From the NCBI RefSeq assembly GCF_023065955.2, contig NW_026622875.1:12627001-12691000 (forward strand): a DNA stretch of 64,000 bases, read 5' to 3'. The stretch's first letter is position 1, and each line of letters opens with the position of its first letter. Both the position numbers and the translations under genes were made by a program. This document shows, one piece after another, positions 46,191 through 58,351 of the stretch. The DNA comes from Ursus arctos. Lineage: Eukaryota; Chordata; Mammalia; Carnivora; Ursidae. Below the pieces are notes generated by a model. That model did no database searches and was not told where the DNA came from. It saw only the letters and a list, made by a program, of their open reading frames with translations.

Positions 46191-47745
46191 TATGGGAGTT
46201 CAAGTCTCAAAGTTAAGTCCGCTCAGTGTGCACGTTCCCAGCCAAAGTCATCATTGCCTAGCAAGAGAAGAGTAGAAGCAGAGATGTTTCATCAGAGATG
46301 GCCACAGATATTCTATCCTAAGTCTCTCACAATTTTGGATTAGTGCAGAAGAGCTTTCTGTCCCTTGAGAAGGAGGACAAGAGACCTTAACAGGTGGGAT
46401 AAGCAGGATGGGAGGTGACCTTAGACATGGCAGAGTGAAAGCAGAGGGGGATGAGTGTGTTATGATAGTGGGTATAAGTGGGCTCGAGGTTGATGAACAA
46501 ATAGCAATAAACCCCAGCATAGGACTGAGAGAAAGTAAGCAAAAGAACGACCCTTCTGTGTAGGTCAATGTGTATTGAATCCTTTCTCAAATACAATTTA
46601 TGTCATCCCCTCAAGAAAAGAGAAGGGAATGAAAACAATCTGGAATTGACTATTGACCCAAAGAAACAGAAAAATCTCATAGGCCTTCTACACAAATACA
46701 CAGTGACCTCCAGTGGATGGAGGTGAGAAATCTTTCAAAGATCCACAAAATCTTGCCTAGTCACGGAGACATTTTGAAGAAATGCATTCCGAACAAAGAC
46801 AATAGTTTCCAAATTCTAAGAAAGCATAAAGATGGATTAAAGTAGGTAGTATTTGAAGAGGGCATAGAGGAAGAAATGTGGTAGAATGCATATTGGGGTG
46901 ATATCTGAAACTTTCTACCACCTTCTCAAATGGGCTCAATGCCCCAATAATGGATTCTGGGTGTTTATTGCTATAGAAGGGGAATAGATAGAGTTCAAAA
47001 CGAATTGTCAGTTAGTTCCTCCATATGGTTAAAAAAAGTCCTCATTCCATAAATAAGAAATAAATCTTAAATTCAAATCATAAATCTTACTAGCACAAGA
47101 GCCAGGGTTATGAGAAATAATGAGTATTTAAAGAGCAAATTCCTAAAACGCAAAGACGCCAAGCTTTCAGATTAACAATCCTAAAAGGAAGAAAGCATGA
47201 TGATTTAAGGGTAGTTTTCTCTGTCAAAAGAGACAGAAATTCAACCTGTCACTAGGAAAGGGAGCCTCATAGGACACAGGACTAGACCTTAGAGGCTTGT
47301 CTGTGTCTGGGAATGGGAACTTTCAGCCCCCCGCCCCACCTCCTTGATCGTAAAGCTCTGTATAATAAATAAAGCCAAACAGAATCAGTGCCACTAGAGT
47401 GATATCAACTATATACTCTGGGTGGCCAGGCTCACAAAACTAACCATAGTCTATGTAGTGAGTCAGATGGCACATTGAATAAAAATATTAAAACACCTTT
47501 AGGAAAGTTTAATGATGAAGTTTTCAAATGCAAAATGAAACAAAAACAAAACAACAAAAAGACACCAGGGTACCTTCTTACAAAATTTACAAAAAATTTA
47601 AAATTTGCCTGATTTTCATTGGACTTAAAAAATAAATAAATATAATTCAACTATTATCCTTCTTCATATCATTCCATTATCTTAAAACAGACAATGTTTG
47701 CCTTAGCATAGATGTTAATCCTCAGGCAACAGGGCAAAGAAAAGA
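46191..47745. other. Unassigned intergenic DNA
   Basis: No gene. A minus-strand open stretch at 46251-46568 (105 codons) resembles no family and has no supporting context. A short C-rich patch lies at 47327-47342. Confidence 0.5.
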
Positions 47746-47746
47746 G

Positions 47747-47975
47747 ATGAGAGCTCAGGAGCCAGGCTGTGGAGCCCATGTCTGGGTCCTAGGCCAGACT
47801 TGGGGCCTGAAGCTGGGGCTGGGTCAACGCCTAATCCTAAATCTGGGTTTGGGATTATGCCTAATTCTAGAATGGCTCTGGGCCTACAAAAAGATTTGGC
47901 CTAGTGCTGGATGTGGTCTTTTCCTGAAGGGTTTCTGGGTTTGAGCCTGGGCCTAGGGCTGGGGCTGAAGCTGCA
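47747..47975 (+). repeat. Degenerate G-rich repeat (GGCCTRGGGCTGGG-like)
   Basis: Recurring ctggggctggg, ctgggtttggg, gcctaat and gggcctaggg words over about 230 bp, with two units of about 30 bp best seen at 47811-47870 (gcctaatcctaaat and gcctaattctagaat). This is a decayed minisatellite. The open frame with LGLG repeats across it follows from the repeat and is not evidence of a gene. Confidence 0.6.
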
Positions 47976-48529
47976 AATTTTTATCTATAAGAGGAAGTTT
48001 CTGTTACAGCTGCAGATTTCTTGTTCCTGATTAAGTCAGTAGATATGAGGAGTCATATCTAGACTTGCTCTGATACAAGGTCTCTGAATTTCTCGCCAGC
48101 AAAGCAAAGTTTTTCAGATTCAGTCTTCTGTTTAAATCCTGGAATCCTGATATCCGAATTAAAATAAAAGTTCATTGAGAGGAGAGAACACAAGTAAAGA
48201 CGTAGCTTTAGTTATGGCAAAGAGTCTTAAAAATTTTTAGTGAGAGGGCACTTAGCTTCTTTAGTTCTTTTAAATCCTAAATAATTTTTAGTTATTCAAG
48301 TTTATGTTTTAAAGTGATAATTTATACTTTAATCAAACACCTTGCCTTTGGTTGTTATTGATACTGTTTGTGGAATTGAGTGATTATTACAGTGACTTTT
48401 ATTTTATGGGTCTGTGGTTCTATTAAAATAGGTCACAGTTTATCGTTGTCTATGTAGAGATGCCTTAAGAACCCATCTTTCAGTTCCAGCTCTGCCTTTG
48501 ACTTGACTTTGAACATGTTGGTTACTGCT
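47976..48529. other. Unassigned intergenic DNA
   Basis: No gene or repeat recognised. Confidence 0.5.
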
Positions 48530-48543
48530 AGAACCTCACTCTT

Positions 48544-48725
48544 GGGGTGCCTGGGTGGCTTAGCTGGTTAGGCATCTGCCTTCCACTCAGGTCATGATCT
48601 CGGGGTCCTGGGATCAGGCCTCGCATCAGGCTCCCTGCTCAATGGGGAGTCTGCTTCTCCTCTGTGCTCCTTCCCTCTCTCTCTCTCAAGTAAATAAATA
48701 AAATCTTAAAAAAACAAAAACAAAA
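48544..48725 (+). mobile_element. Can-SINE (SINEC)
   Basis: Head ggggtgcctgggtggcttag, 'cactcaggtcatgatctcg', 'gggatcaggcctcgcatcag', shortened CT middle, 'aagtaaataaataaaatc' and an A tail interrupted by C. Duplication agaacctcactctt at 48530-48543 against agcacctcgccctt at 48726-48739 (11 of 14), consistent with an older insertion. Confidence 0.96.
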
Positions 48726-49040
48726 AGCACCTCGCCCTTGGCTAACAGCTCTGCCCCCTGGAGTTGTGAACAGTCGGTCAGCTAGTAAAAACAAAGTACA
48801 GAATCTACAAGCCATGTCCATTCCCTTCATAGGCATCACCCTCCACCAGGCCTCACTATGGAAATTCTTCTCCTAGAGAACTCAAGCTACTGTGAGCAAC
48901 TCAGTTGTTTGAGTTGCACGAAAGTGGTTATGAATAATCTAGAGATTGTAGAATACCCCATGATACATTGCTGAAGTGCAAGTTACTATCTCAATTTGTA
49001 CTTATTTTGCTGCTTCTGTTTTGATATTGATTAGAGAAAA

Positions 49041-49262
49041 TAACCATCATTGAGTTTCTATGATGTGTCTGGCACTTGATACTCATTTACTCACTTAATT
49101 TTCAGAATGACCTGCAAAGCAGTGTTGTGATCCCTTTTTAATATAAGGAATATGAGCTTGAGAGAGAGTTAATCACTTGCCTCTGGCTATGTAGGTATAT
49201 CTGTCTGAACCAGGATTTGAAGTTAACATCCTCAGACCCTATATAGGAGCTGTCTGACCTCT
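49041..49262 (-). mobile_element. MIR, antisense
   Basis: 'gagtttctatgatgtgtctg', 'cttaattttcagaatgacct', 'gagagagagttaatcacttg' and 'aaccaggatttgaagttaac' give a long antisense MIR in the expected order. Confidence 0.9.
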
Positions 49263-49984
49263 GCCTGTTCTCTGATTCCTGGGGTGCTTACAGAAGGGAC
49301 CCCTCACTCATAATAAAATGCTTGCCTTTGGTTTCTGACCCTTATTAGTTTTCCTGACCCTTGTTTTTCCTTCAATATCGTGACTTAGCTTCTGTCTGGA
49401 ATCTGAGCCCCAGTCTATGATTCACTGTTAACTATTCTCTATGGCTTCTACAAGTGGAATTTTTAATGTATGTAACAACTGATTTAGTTTTGTGAAACTG
49501 CATAAAGAAAACCTCATTTAAAATGGAGTCAGGAAGCCAGAAAGGGAAGCTCACCCACCACCACTCCTCCTCATCGATTGCAGAATTGCAGACTCCAAGA
49601 AGAAGAGACTATCCGTTGCATTTCCAAAGAGAAGAAGCCTACTTTATTACGCCAGCAAGAGGAGGGAAGAATTTCTCCTTGCCAGCAACAAGTTCAGCCA
49701 AAAAGAAAATACCGTAATTCGGCCAATGAAAAACCATCACTACTCTGAACTTTTGCTTTCCTCCAGCAGGTTTTTTTTCCAAAGCAGTCCCTCCCAACTT
49801 CCTCCTTTTCTCTATAATGTTCCTCTCCTTTGATCTTCAGACTAGCCTGTGATTTGTCATAGCTTTTGTCATAACTGCTATTTTAAGGTTGATAGTTTGG
49901 ACTTATGTAATGATGTGGAAATTAAGATACATGACATATAAAGTAACAAAAAGAAATAGAGCAATTCTTGATTTTCACAAGATG
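49263..49984. other. Unassigned intergenic DNA
   Basis: No gene or repeat recognised. Confidence 0.5.
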
Positions 49985-49985
49985 C

Positions 49986-50009
49986 TGTGTGTGTGTGTGT
50001 GTGTGTGTT
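49986..50009 (+). repeat. (TG)n microsatellite
   Basis: About 12 uninterrupted TG dinucleotides. Confidence 0.95.
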
Positions 50010-50488
50010 ATTCAAGATAAATTATTACTCCCAGGGCAACTTCTTATCCTTATCCAGTGTAATATGCTATTGCCTATGCCAGTCTGTTTTAAAGAATGCA
50101 AATTAATTTTAATATTGGACTAAGGCATTTCCAAGGAAGGAAAATATGTTGTAAAATGTCATATGATTCAAATTTCATTTGTATTCCACTTTGAATAGCA
50201 TTGCCTGTGGCATCACTTCATCTAGTAGCACAGATGGTATAAATGTGTTTATATATTCACATTTTTTATATTTCTTATCAATTCCATTCATAACCTTTGG
50301 TGCTGTCAATTGAGACAGTTTTCATTATTGAGACTCTAAGATATGTGTGGAAATGACCTGTTCAGTTGCCCAGAGTAAACAAATCCAGGAAACTCAGGGT
50401 CATGAGAAAGTCATTAGTTATGACCTAGAAGAGTTAATGTAGCAAAGAAAATCAGGAAGAAAGATTCTGTTGACAACAGATTATTACT
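50010..50488. other. Unassigned intergenic DNA
   Basis: No gene or repeat recognised. Confidence 0.5.
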
Positions 50489-50502
50489 CAACGTCATTTT
50501 TT

Positions 50503-50632
50503 TTTTTTTTTTAAGTAGGCTTCATGCCCAGTGTGGAGCTCAGTGCAGGGCTTGAACTCACAACCCTGAGATCAAGACCTGAGCTGAGGCCAATAGGTGG
50601 ATGCTCAACCAACGGAGCCACCCAGGTGCCCC
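50503..50632 (-). mobile_element. Can-SINE, older short form, antisense
   Basis: T-run, 'aagtaggcttcatgcccag', 'gggcttgaactcacaaccc', 'tgagatcaagacctgagct', ending 'ggagccacccaggtgcccc'. It has the same short architecture as the copy at 362 (no CT-rich middle). Duplication caacgtcatttttt at 50489-50502 and caacatcatttttt at 50633-50646 (13 of 14). Confidence 0.95.
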
Positions 50633-50646
50633 CAACATCATTTTTT

Positions 50647-51345
50647 GGCAAAAGACAAATATTAAAATGTAAAACAGAAAGCTGCACTAGTCCTTACTAA
50701 TGTACGTAGTATGGCTAATGGTTCTCCTGGCCACCAGAGTCTCTAAGGGACTCTGCACATTCTGCATGTAGTAATCATCAGCACCTCAGCCTCTGAAATT
50801 ACACTAGCAGAGAAATGAGAGCTCTATTTTCTTTTACTATTTTTCATGAAATGCAACATCTGGACAGTGAACCTTTAAATCAACTTGACTAAGCGTTGGC
50901 TATTAAAAGCAGAGCGCTATGATGTAAAGGAAAAATGATGGGGCGTAAATATCGTCAAGTTGTATTAAGGTAGCAGCGAAAAGGGATTTTCTGAGCTAGA
51001 TTTACATATAATAAATTATCTAAATGTTAGCCTGTTATAAATTCTGTGGTGTTGGAAAAATAAAATAAGAAATTAATTCATGCCTAAAATCTCACACCAT
51101 CTTTGTTTGTCTTTCACGTAAGAGTTTTGAGCTGTAATAAATGCAAATAACTTTCCCTGAAAGGTGATGTGATGCCATACAGTGATTGTACAGAGTTGCT
51201 AAAAGGAGAACCAGAGCAGAATGGTGTGAGTGAGCCCATGAAGCAGAATCACCTCCTAAGTCAATATGTGCTGATTTGCTTTGGGGCTGCCTGTCTGTCA
51301 CACTGAAGGCAGGTTTTTCTAGGAGAGAGAGAGGGAGAAATGGAG
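50647..51345. other. Unassigned intergenic DNA
   Basis: No gene or repeat recognised. Confidence 0.5.
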
Positions 51346-51349
51346 TTGA

Positions 51350-51489
51350 GTGGTGCCTGGGTGGCTCAGTCGGTTAAGTGTCTGCCTTTGGCTCAGGTCA
51401 TTATCCCCAAGGTATTGGAATTGAGCCCTGCTCATGCTCTCTCTCTTGCTCACTCTCTCTCTCAAATAAATAAATAGAACCTCAAAAAA
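51350..51489 (+). mobile_element. Can-SINE with internal deletion
   Basis: Head tggtgcctgggtggctcagt, 'cggttaagtgtctgcctttg', a degraded B-box area, then a jump to 'gctctctctcttgctcactc', aataaataaatag and an A-rich end. The segment between the B box and the CT-rich 3' part is missing. The flanks share agttga only, so the duplication is weak. Confidence 0.92.
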
Positions 51490-51591
51490 ATTAAAGTTGA
51501 ATCACACTGAAAGAAAATAATCAGTGGGGTAGGTAGACCATAGTTGCACGAAATTATATGAAAAACATGGTATTAAAGGACAGAAATTTTA

Positions 51592-51817
51592 TTTTTTTAA
51601 AGATTTTATTTATTTATTTATTTATTTATTTATGAGAGAGAGAGAGAGAGAGAAAGCGAGACAGCAGCGGGGAGGAGCAGAGGGAGAAGGACTCTTCTTG
51701 CACACTCTGCGCTGAGCCTGGAGCTAGACTCGGGGCTCCATCTCACAGCACCAAGATCATGACCTGAGCCAAAATCAAGAGTCAGACCCCCAACCAACTG
51801 AGCCACCCAGACACCCC
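51592..51817 (-). mobile_element. Can-SINE, antisense, with expanded ATTT and GA repeats
   Basis: 'aaagattttatttatttatt' expands into an ATTT run (51604-51632) followed by GA repeats (51633-51652). It then reads 'gcgctgagcctggagctag', 'aagatcatgacctgagcc' and 'ctgagccacccagacacccc'. Probable diverged duplication at about 51577-51591 and 51818-51832 (12 of 15). Confidence 0.95.
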
Positions 51818-52061
51818 AGGGCAGAGATCTTAGAACTACGCTCCTGGGCTCAAATCCTTGACCCATTTACAATTTGTGGAGACAAGATACACAAGTGTGC
51901 CAAGGCTTCGTCTCCTCCGCTGTATTTCCTAGAGTTACGGATAAGATTAAAGATGATGAATGTCATGAGGATGGTATAAGATTTAGCTCCTCAAATTAGA
52001 AAACATTTGGACCTTGGTAGCTAATATGAATTCTATTATTATCAACATCACTTCCATTGCA

Positions 52062-52300
52062 TAGTAAGAGTGTGGATTCTGGACTCAGACTCTTTAGGTT
52101 CAAATCCTTTCTCCTTCATTTACTAACTTTGTAACCCTTGACAGGTTATTTGCTCTTGATATGCCTTGATGCCCTCATCTGTAAAATGATAATTATACCT
52201 TCCTTGTGAATTTGTTAGGAGGGGTAAATAATTTAATTCAGGTAGAGCTATTAGAATCATTAGAACCTGCAAGTAGTCAGCACTCTAAATGTCAGATGAT
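52062..52300 (+). mobile_element. MIR, sense, near full length
   Basis: 'agagtgtggattctggactc', 'ggttcaaatcctttctcct', 'taactttgtaacccttgac', 'catctgtaaaatgataatta' and 'aattcaggtagagctattag' follow MIR from head to tail, including the tRNA-like B-box ggttcaaatcc. Confidence 0.95.
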
Positions 52301-52397
52301 ATTACATCTGTATGATTTTAAGTAGTTGAAAGAACTCTGAACGGTGCCAATTTGATCATAAGGAAGGGTGGTTTCAATACAGACTAGAGGTTGGATT

Positions 52398-52454
52398 TTT
52401 GGTTTTCGTTGTTGTTTTTTTGTTTTGTTTTGGTTTGGTTTGGTTTGGTTTTGG
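52398..52454 (+). repeat. T/G-rich simple repeat, (TTTGG)n
   Basis: T- and G-only tract moving from GTTTTTTT through GTTTT to five TTTGG units. Confidence 0.92.
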
Positions 52455-52539
52455 TATGACTGTCTAAACTAACCTCAGGTGCCTGAAGGTTGGGATTAAT
52501 TTTTTTCCAGGATTCTGTACGCTTGCGGCGGTACTTACA

Positions 52540-52920
52540 GTCATAGCCTCTCTAAGTAGGAGGGAACCCAGAGGTCATCCAGACCCATTTAAGACATGCA
52601 CACGTTTTACAGCATCTCCAACAACACAAGGCCTAGCCAATGATGGGGATCACATTACAACTCAAGGCAGCTCATCTAGTTTTCAGATACTCATAGGATA
52701 GAAAGTTTGCTCTTAGCTGAAACTGAACATCACCTCAATTCCCTCCTAACCACTGGACAAGTTCTGTCCTATAAAGCATTTCAGACTGAATCTAATTCCT
52801 CCTCCTTATGAAAAATTTTTGAATATTTGCAAATAACATCCAAATCTACTCTTCTCTGCACTATAATGAGTTCCTCTTTTCTTGAAGCTAAGTTCCTTCC
52901 ATTGTTCCTTGTATAAAAGC
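52540..52920. repeat. Possible ancient mammal-wide repeat
   Basis: 'ggagggaacccagaggtca', 'caacaacacaaggcctagcc' and 'tcctccttatgaaaaatttt' have a general resemblance to old CR1/L3-like conserved repeats. Assignment is tentative. Confidence 0.3.
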
Positions 52921-52974
52921 AGCATGGAGTTCTCTGGAATCCAACTGAGTGGACATGAAATTTCCAGGTGCTTA

Positions 52975-53130
52975 ACCTGGGCAGTTTATCAGATTCCTCC
53001 TAGGAATCTGCCTCATGGAGATGGAAGAGGTAATACATTACTTTAAAGGTCACGTTAAGGATTAAATGTATGAATAGATGGGTAACACTAGGCACAACAT
53101 AGGCGCTCAATAATAACAATAATTATCCTG
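52975..53130 (+). mobile_element. MIR 3' portion, sense
   Basis: 'cacgttaaggattaaatgta' and 'gggtaacactaggcacaaca' followed by 'taggcgctcaataataac' match the MIR 3' end. Confidence 0.7.
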
Positions 53131-53334
53131 ATAATTACTGTTTTACATAGAATGTTTCTGCTGCTATTCTGGGCCTTCTTTGATGAAAGTATTCAATGTA
53201 CCAACATGTGGAAGAGAGTGAAATAATTATTTACCTTTTTCTGTACTATTCTTAGATGTGATCTAATGTTAAATTTTAGGAGTCTCATAGAGAAATTCAA
53301 AATCACTTATAAGTAATAAGTGTGGCAAAAGTTC

Positions 53335-53570
53335 TAGAATGCTTATTATGTGTTGTTGACCGTGTTAAGTGCGTTAGGTGCATCATGCAGTATCTCCATT
53401 ACGATAACCCTATGAGGCAAAAGGCCACTACTATCCCCATCTCAGAAGAGCAAATCAAGGTTTAGTGATACTAAAAAACGTTTGCAAGTTCACATAGCTA
53501 GCAAGTGGCAAAACTAAAATTATAATTCAAGTCTCTCTGATTTTCTTTCAAATCCTTTTCTATGTTACAT
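53335..53570 (-). mobile_element. MIR, antisense
   Basis: 'agaatgcttattatgtgttg', 'cgataaccctatgaggcaaa', 'ctatccccatctcagaagag', 'gttcacatagctagcaagtg' and 'ttcaagtctctctgattttc' are antisense MIR in order. Confidence 0.93.
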
Positions 53571-54389
53571 TTTCTTCACTTGTGGTATGAGTTAATTTAA
53601 CATTTATAATAGCAAGAATGGTGTCATCGCCTAGTTGCTCTGATAACAAAACCCAAATTCCTTGTCAAACATCTACAACAAAACTAGAAGCCAAGTATCC
53701 CCACAAACCCCACAATACAGCTGGGAAAATGTTGACAGTAGTGGAGTGGGAGGAAGTAGATGGAAGCAATGAGGTATCTGATGGATCTGGAAACACAAGA
53801 ACACCCAAATTGCCAGTAATCACTCACTGAAGGTGTGAGGAGCCAATTCGAAAATCAGCAGTTGCAACTAGTGGGGAGGGGGTAGATTTTAAATTTTACA
53901 TCTTGACACAAGGGGTACATGGTCAGGTGTGAGGTTGCTAGAACAATTCAGAGTCTTACAAATTTTCAAAATTAATCAACTGAAGCTGTCCTCTGAGATA
54001 AAGTCCAACTATGATGAGGAACTAATTTCTGGGCATAGAATCCAAACTGAAAAGAACAGTGTCAACTGAAGTAAGGAAAAGAAAAGTTCCAGATTAAAAA
54101 AAAAAAATGAGTGGGTGAGTGGGCAGAGCCAGGAGATCTCAGGAAATACAGCACAATTTTTAAATTGGCTTTGCAAAAATACGGAATAGCAGGCTGTAGA
54201 TCTGGGGTACTGGAAGACCTGGAGGGTCTAAAACGATTCCATTCGTGTTGTTGCCTGCTATCTGGAGGGAGCTTAGCTGGGACTTTCACCAGGGGTCTTG
54301 ATTCTTCTCCACATGGGTTATCATCAACGCTTTTTGGACTTTCTCAAGCCTAAGGACTGGGTTCCAAGAAGATCTAAGAAGAAAGCAGG
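53571..54389. other. Unassigned intergenic DNA
   Basis: No gene. Open stretches at 53618-53830 and 54111-54353 (70-80 codons) have no recognisable domains. Confidence 0.5.
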
Positions 54390-54590
54390 AAGCAAAAGCT
54401 GTCAGTTATCTTAAGTCCTGGGCTCAGAAATCTTAGGAAATCACTTCTGCTACATTCTACTGGTCAAAGCAGTCATAAGACCAACCCAGATTCAAGGTGT
54501 GGGGAAATAAACTCCACCTCTCAGGGGAGTGGCACATATGACCAGTAAGAAAAGAACTGATGGAGGCCATCTTTGGAGACTAGCATGCCT
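54390..54590. repeat. Possible interspersed repeat, class unresolved
   Basis: 'cacttctgctacattctact', 'ggtcaaagcagtcataagac' and 'cagattcaaggtgtgggga' followed by 'actccacctctcaggggag' read like a repeat family that I have seen but cannot name with confidence. Confidence 0.45.
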
Positions 54591-55885
54591 GTTTATTTTG
54601 CAAACAAAGAATGAAAATGTATCCAGATACAACTACACTGAAACAAGCTATCCCAACTGACTTCAAAATATAGTCACAGATTAGACATCTTTGGTAGGTA
54701 TATTCTAAGGGCAAAAGTAACTGCAAAATGAAATATGTATCTTAAAATAATTTTAAAAATCATATTGTTTGTGGTAGTGTTGATATTGACATTCTGAGAC
54801 ATATATAAGCTAGAAAAAGCACACAAGAAAATGATGTGATGTAAATTTATCATTTCTTATGTTATTGAGAATCAGGATTCTTAGCACAGGAAAAAGAAGA
54901 CAGTATAAATTCATGGTATATTTTATTTTAATTTTTGCCTTATAATGTATCTTATCTTAAAAAATGCTATCCGCTGAAATTCCTAGAAAAATGAGCAATC
55001 TAGAAGAAACACACAATTAGCACTCAAATTAAAATATTATGTCTCACTAAAAAGAAGGAAAGTTCCTTAATAAATGGTCAATTTTAGTAATAAGAAATGT
55101 ACAAGACGGGCATACTAAATAGCATGGGAACTATCAAAAACACCAAAAAGGTCATACCAAAATACTTAGGAGCCTACTTAAGAAATTTTTCAGTGGCCAA
55201 ATAGGGAACAATTTGACCATAAACAAAGACACAACTACAATAAGTTCAAATTTGTCACAAAGTTTAAATCCATGAGTTTAATATTGTCAATATGGGAGAA
55301 TGCTAAGGACCCAGCTTATTATTTTAAAAATTATTAAATGAAGGAAAAGAATAAGCATTTATCCTTTCTTTTCTACATATTTTTGTTTACCCCTGGGGAA
55401 TAGTAGATATGTAAAATGCCTCTTTATAGGTGTATTACAGTTAATAAGTAAAAAAGGAATATTAGATTTAAGATATTACCATCTTTCAATTCTCCAAAGA
55501 ATTAATGAATCCACTCATTCATTGCTAATGGTTTCTAACATTACAAAATGGAGGGAACTAGACATTATGTATCTCCTGATGAAAGAACACAACAGCATCT
55601 ATGAAGTCGCCTAACAAAAGCAACCAAGCAAAAGTGAGCATGAAACTCAGTAAGCCTCCAGATTTAAAATCCACTAATCAGAAGAGCATGTTAAGTGGCA
55701 GTCACAGGGGTATAATCAGAAAAATTCAGACCACAGCAAAATCTACAGGGAAAACAACCTAATTTATTCAACAAGTAAATTATAATAAAATAAAAGAAAT
55801 GGAGAAGACGCCTAGAGATTTTAGAGATATTAGCGAAGTATAATGTGTAATTCTAATTTGAAAAACTGAAAAAAGTATTTGGTTT
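54591..55885. other. Unassigned AT-rich DNA
   Basis: No gene or nameable repeat. Confidence 0.5.
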
Positions 55886-55985
55886 ATACACATATACTAT
55901 ATTGTGCATATATATGCACACATACATACATGGACATTATACATTTATTATATATATACATTATACATTTTATGATATATATCAC
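55886..55985. repeat. AT-rich simple repeat with palindromes
   Basis: TATA/CATA-rich DNA containing the perfect 18-base palindrome tgtgcatatatatgcaca at 55903-55920. Confidence 0.9.
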
Positions 55986-58114
55986 ATTTTTCATAGAATT
56001 AGGAATTTTAAAATTGGATATTTAATATAAGATGACATTGGAGAAATATTAAGAAATTTCAGATGCAATAATTATATCTAAATCTCAAATCTCAAGAAGT
56101 ATGTGTTTCTCTTTCCCCCCAATTTTTGCATTGTTAGTGTGGTTCCTCTTCAGCCTGTGTTGCATGAGTTTCTTAGTCTCCTTAGATTACCTGGTCTTCT
56201 AATAGCAGATAGGTAGGAGCACACAGGCCAAAATTAACTACACAGCCCTATGTAGTCTCTGCTGGTGTTATGTCATGTCACTAATATTATAAACTATTTT
56301 CATGACCAAGTTCAATATCCACAGGTAAGGACTAAACTCTGTCCACAGGGGAGGAACAGCAAAGTCACATGGAAAGATCAAGGACGTATAATTCTATAAC
56401 AGAAGAGAAATGAAGACATGAAAACAATAACTCACTCTACCATATACTTACAATTATTTTAAAAATAAATTCTTATCTTTTAGAGATAAATATTAAACAT
56501 TTATGGATTAAATGATATGAGGCCAGGCATTTACTTCAATAAATGATGAAGGTACAGTTAAAACAAGATCTTCCATGTGTTGATATATATTGAAGCTACG
56601 TGATGGGGACGTTGGGAGTTCATTTTAGTATTGTTTATTTATTTGAAGTTTACTTTTTGCTCTGAAATAAAAAGTTAAAAATTTCAGGATAATTGAAAAA
56701 CAAATACACACTGTCCTTTCATCATTATTTATAGATCATAGAATTGTAAGCGAAAATTTGCTAAACATTCTTAGATATACAAATAGTTTTGAATAGCATC
56801 TTAGAGAAGGAGAATTTCTTAGAAATGAAGTAATTCTGAATTGTGAAAGATGAGACAAGCCAAGTATGTTTATTCTTTCTGAGAAATTGAGTAATACGTG
56901 CTAATATAAATGACTAATGTTTCTTTTTTTTCAGTTCAAGAAGCACTTTTATTTACATTATTTTAATTAGATCTCGCTTTGAAATTTTATTATACATAGA
57001 TGTAGTTATTTAATTATATATTTATCTGTACCACAGCAGAAACATTTCCTAGCTATCAAAAATATCAGATGTCAGTTTTCTCAGTAAACGTATGCATTAT
57101 ACAATCAGGATTCTAGGAAAAACAAGTACGTGACTGAAAGATAAAATCAAAGGAAAAAAAATATTCGTTCAGGGCTTTGTAGCCAGCAAAGTGTTTTCAT
57201 TTTCATCATCTCGAATTCCACATTATTAAAAAAAAAAAATCCTGTAATTTACACTTTCCCTAAGAAGACTCTTTTAAGATATCGTACATAATAATCCTTC
57301 AATAATATGGTTAATCTTAAAATCTTAAATGACTGATGTTTCACAATAAAACCATTTCAAATCTATAAACAAGATATATCTACAATCAGCTATTTAGTGA
57401 TTATTCAGTGATCTGGTAAAATAAATGATCATTTCTCTTTAAAGCATAATACAGTTACTGAATGAAACAAAAAAATAAAATTCTGATTCCCCCTTTTTAC
57501 CCATTTCCTACATAATCAAATTGCTGCCCAAATTACAAACGCTTTTCATTCTGTTCCCAAGATCACTCGATCACTTCACATTTTTGTTTGATGATATGTC
57601 GTAGAAATTATTTAGTTCTTCATTTTATCTAAATTTTAAGACCTGTTATTTATGACTTTTAATGTACATTAAGCTCACATAAGTCCTGTAGATATCATTT
57701 CATGAGTTTCATTCTTATTACTCTACAAAACTTGGTGTACTTTCCCAAAATGCAAAAAAGCAGAGATGAAAAAAATTCAGAGGTTTTATGAATAGTGCTT
57801 TTCTTGATTATTAGACATTTAGAACTGATAGTTCTTTCCAACTCATTGAATCTGCATCATAATTTCCTAAATGTCAGTAAAAGCAATTATAAAAATAATG
57901 CAGTATTCTAACAAAATAAAATATTTTGAGTTAGTATTTTGTCTAGTAGAAATCATTTACATAATGCTGATTTGAAAATAAATTATGCTTTTGACTCTTA
58001 CTTAAATCTATATGTGATATAGGTATAAAAATTTATATTTATTGATAACAGCATAGTTTTGGTAATATTTACAAATTATAACTGACTAAACTAGAGTGCA
58101 CTGGAACTGAGTTT
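55986..58114. other. Unassigned AT-rich DNA
   Basis: A 2.1-kb stretch with no gene or recognisable repeat. A pyrimidine run plus CAG near 56925-56936 looks like a splice acceptor but leads into no open exon. Confidence 0.5.
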
Positions 58115-58129
58115 GAAAATAACAGTTGG

Positions 58130-58336
58130 GGGGGGGCACCTCGGTGGCCCAGTCGGTTAAGAGTCTGCCTTCGGCTCAGGTTGTGATCCCAGGGTCCTGG
58201 GATCAAGCCCCGCTTGGTGGTGGGCGTGGGGGATTGGTCTGCTTCTCCCTCTCCCTCTACCCCACCCACTGCTTGTGCTCTCTTTCTCTCTCAAATAAAT
58301 AAAATCTTTAAAAAAAGAGAGAGAGAGAGGAAAATG
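58130..58336 (+). mobile_element. Can-SINE (SINEC)
   Basis: Head gggggggcacctcggtggcc, 'ctcaggttgtgatcccagg', 'cctgggatcaagccccgct', altered G-rich middle, CT-rich part, aataaataaaatcttt and an A tail followed by GA repeats. Duplication gaaaataacagttgg at 58115-58129 and gaaaattacagttgg at 58337-58351 (14 of 15). Confidence 0.97.
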
Positions 58337-58351
58337 GAAAATTACAGTTGG

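Noticed and set aside
56925..56940. Polypyrimidine run plus CAG resembling a splice acceptor
   Set aside because: No open exon with a donor follows. Such motifs are common in AT-rich DNA.
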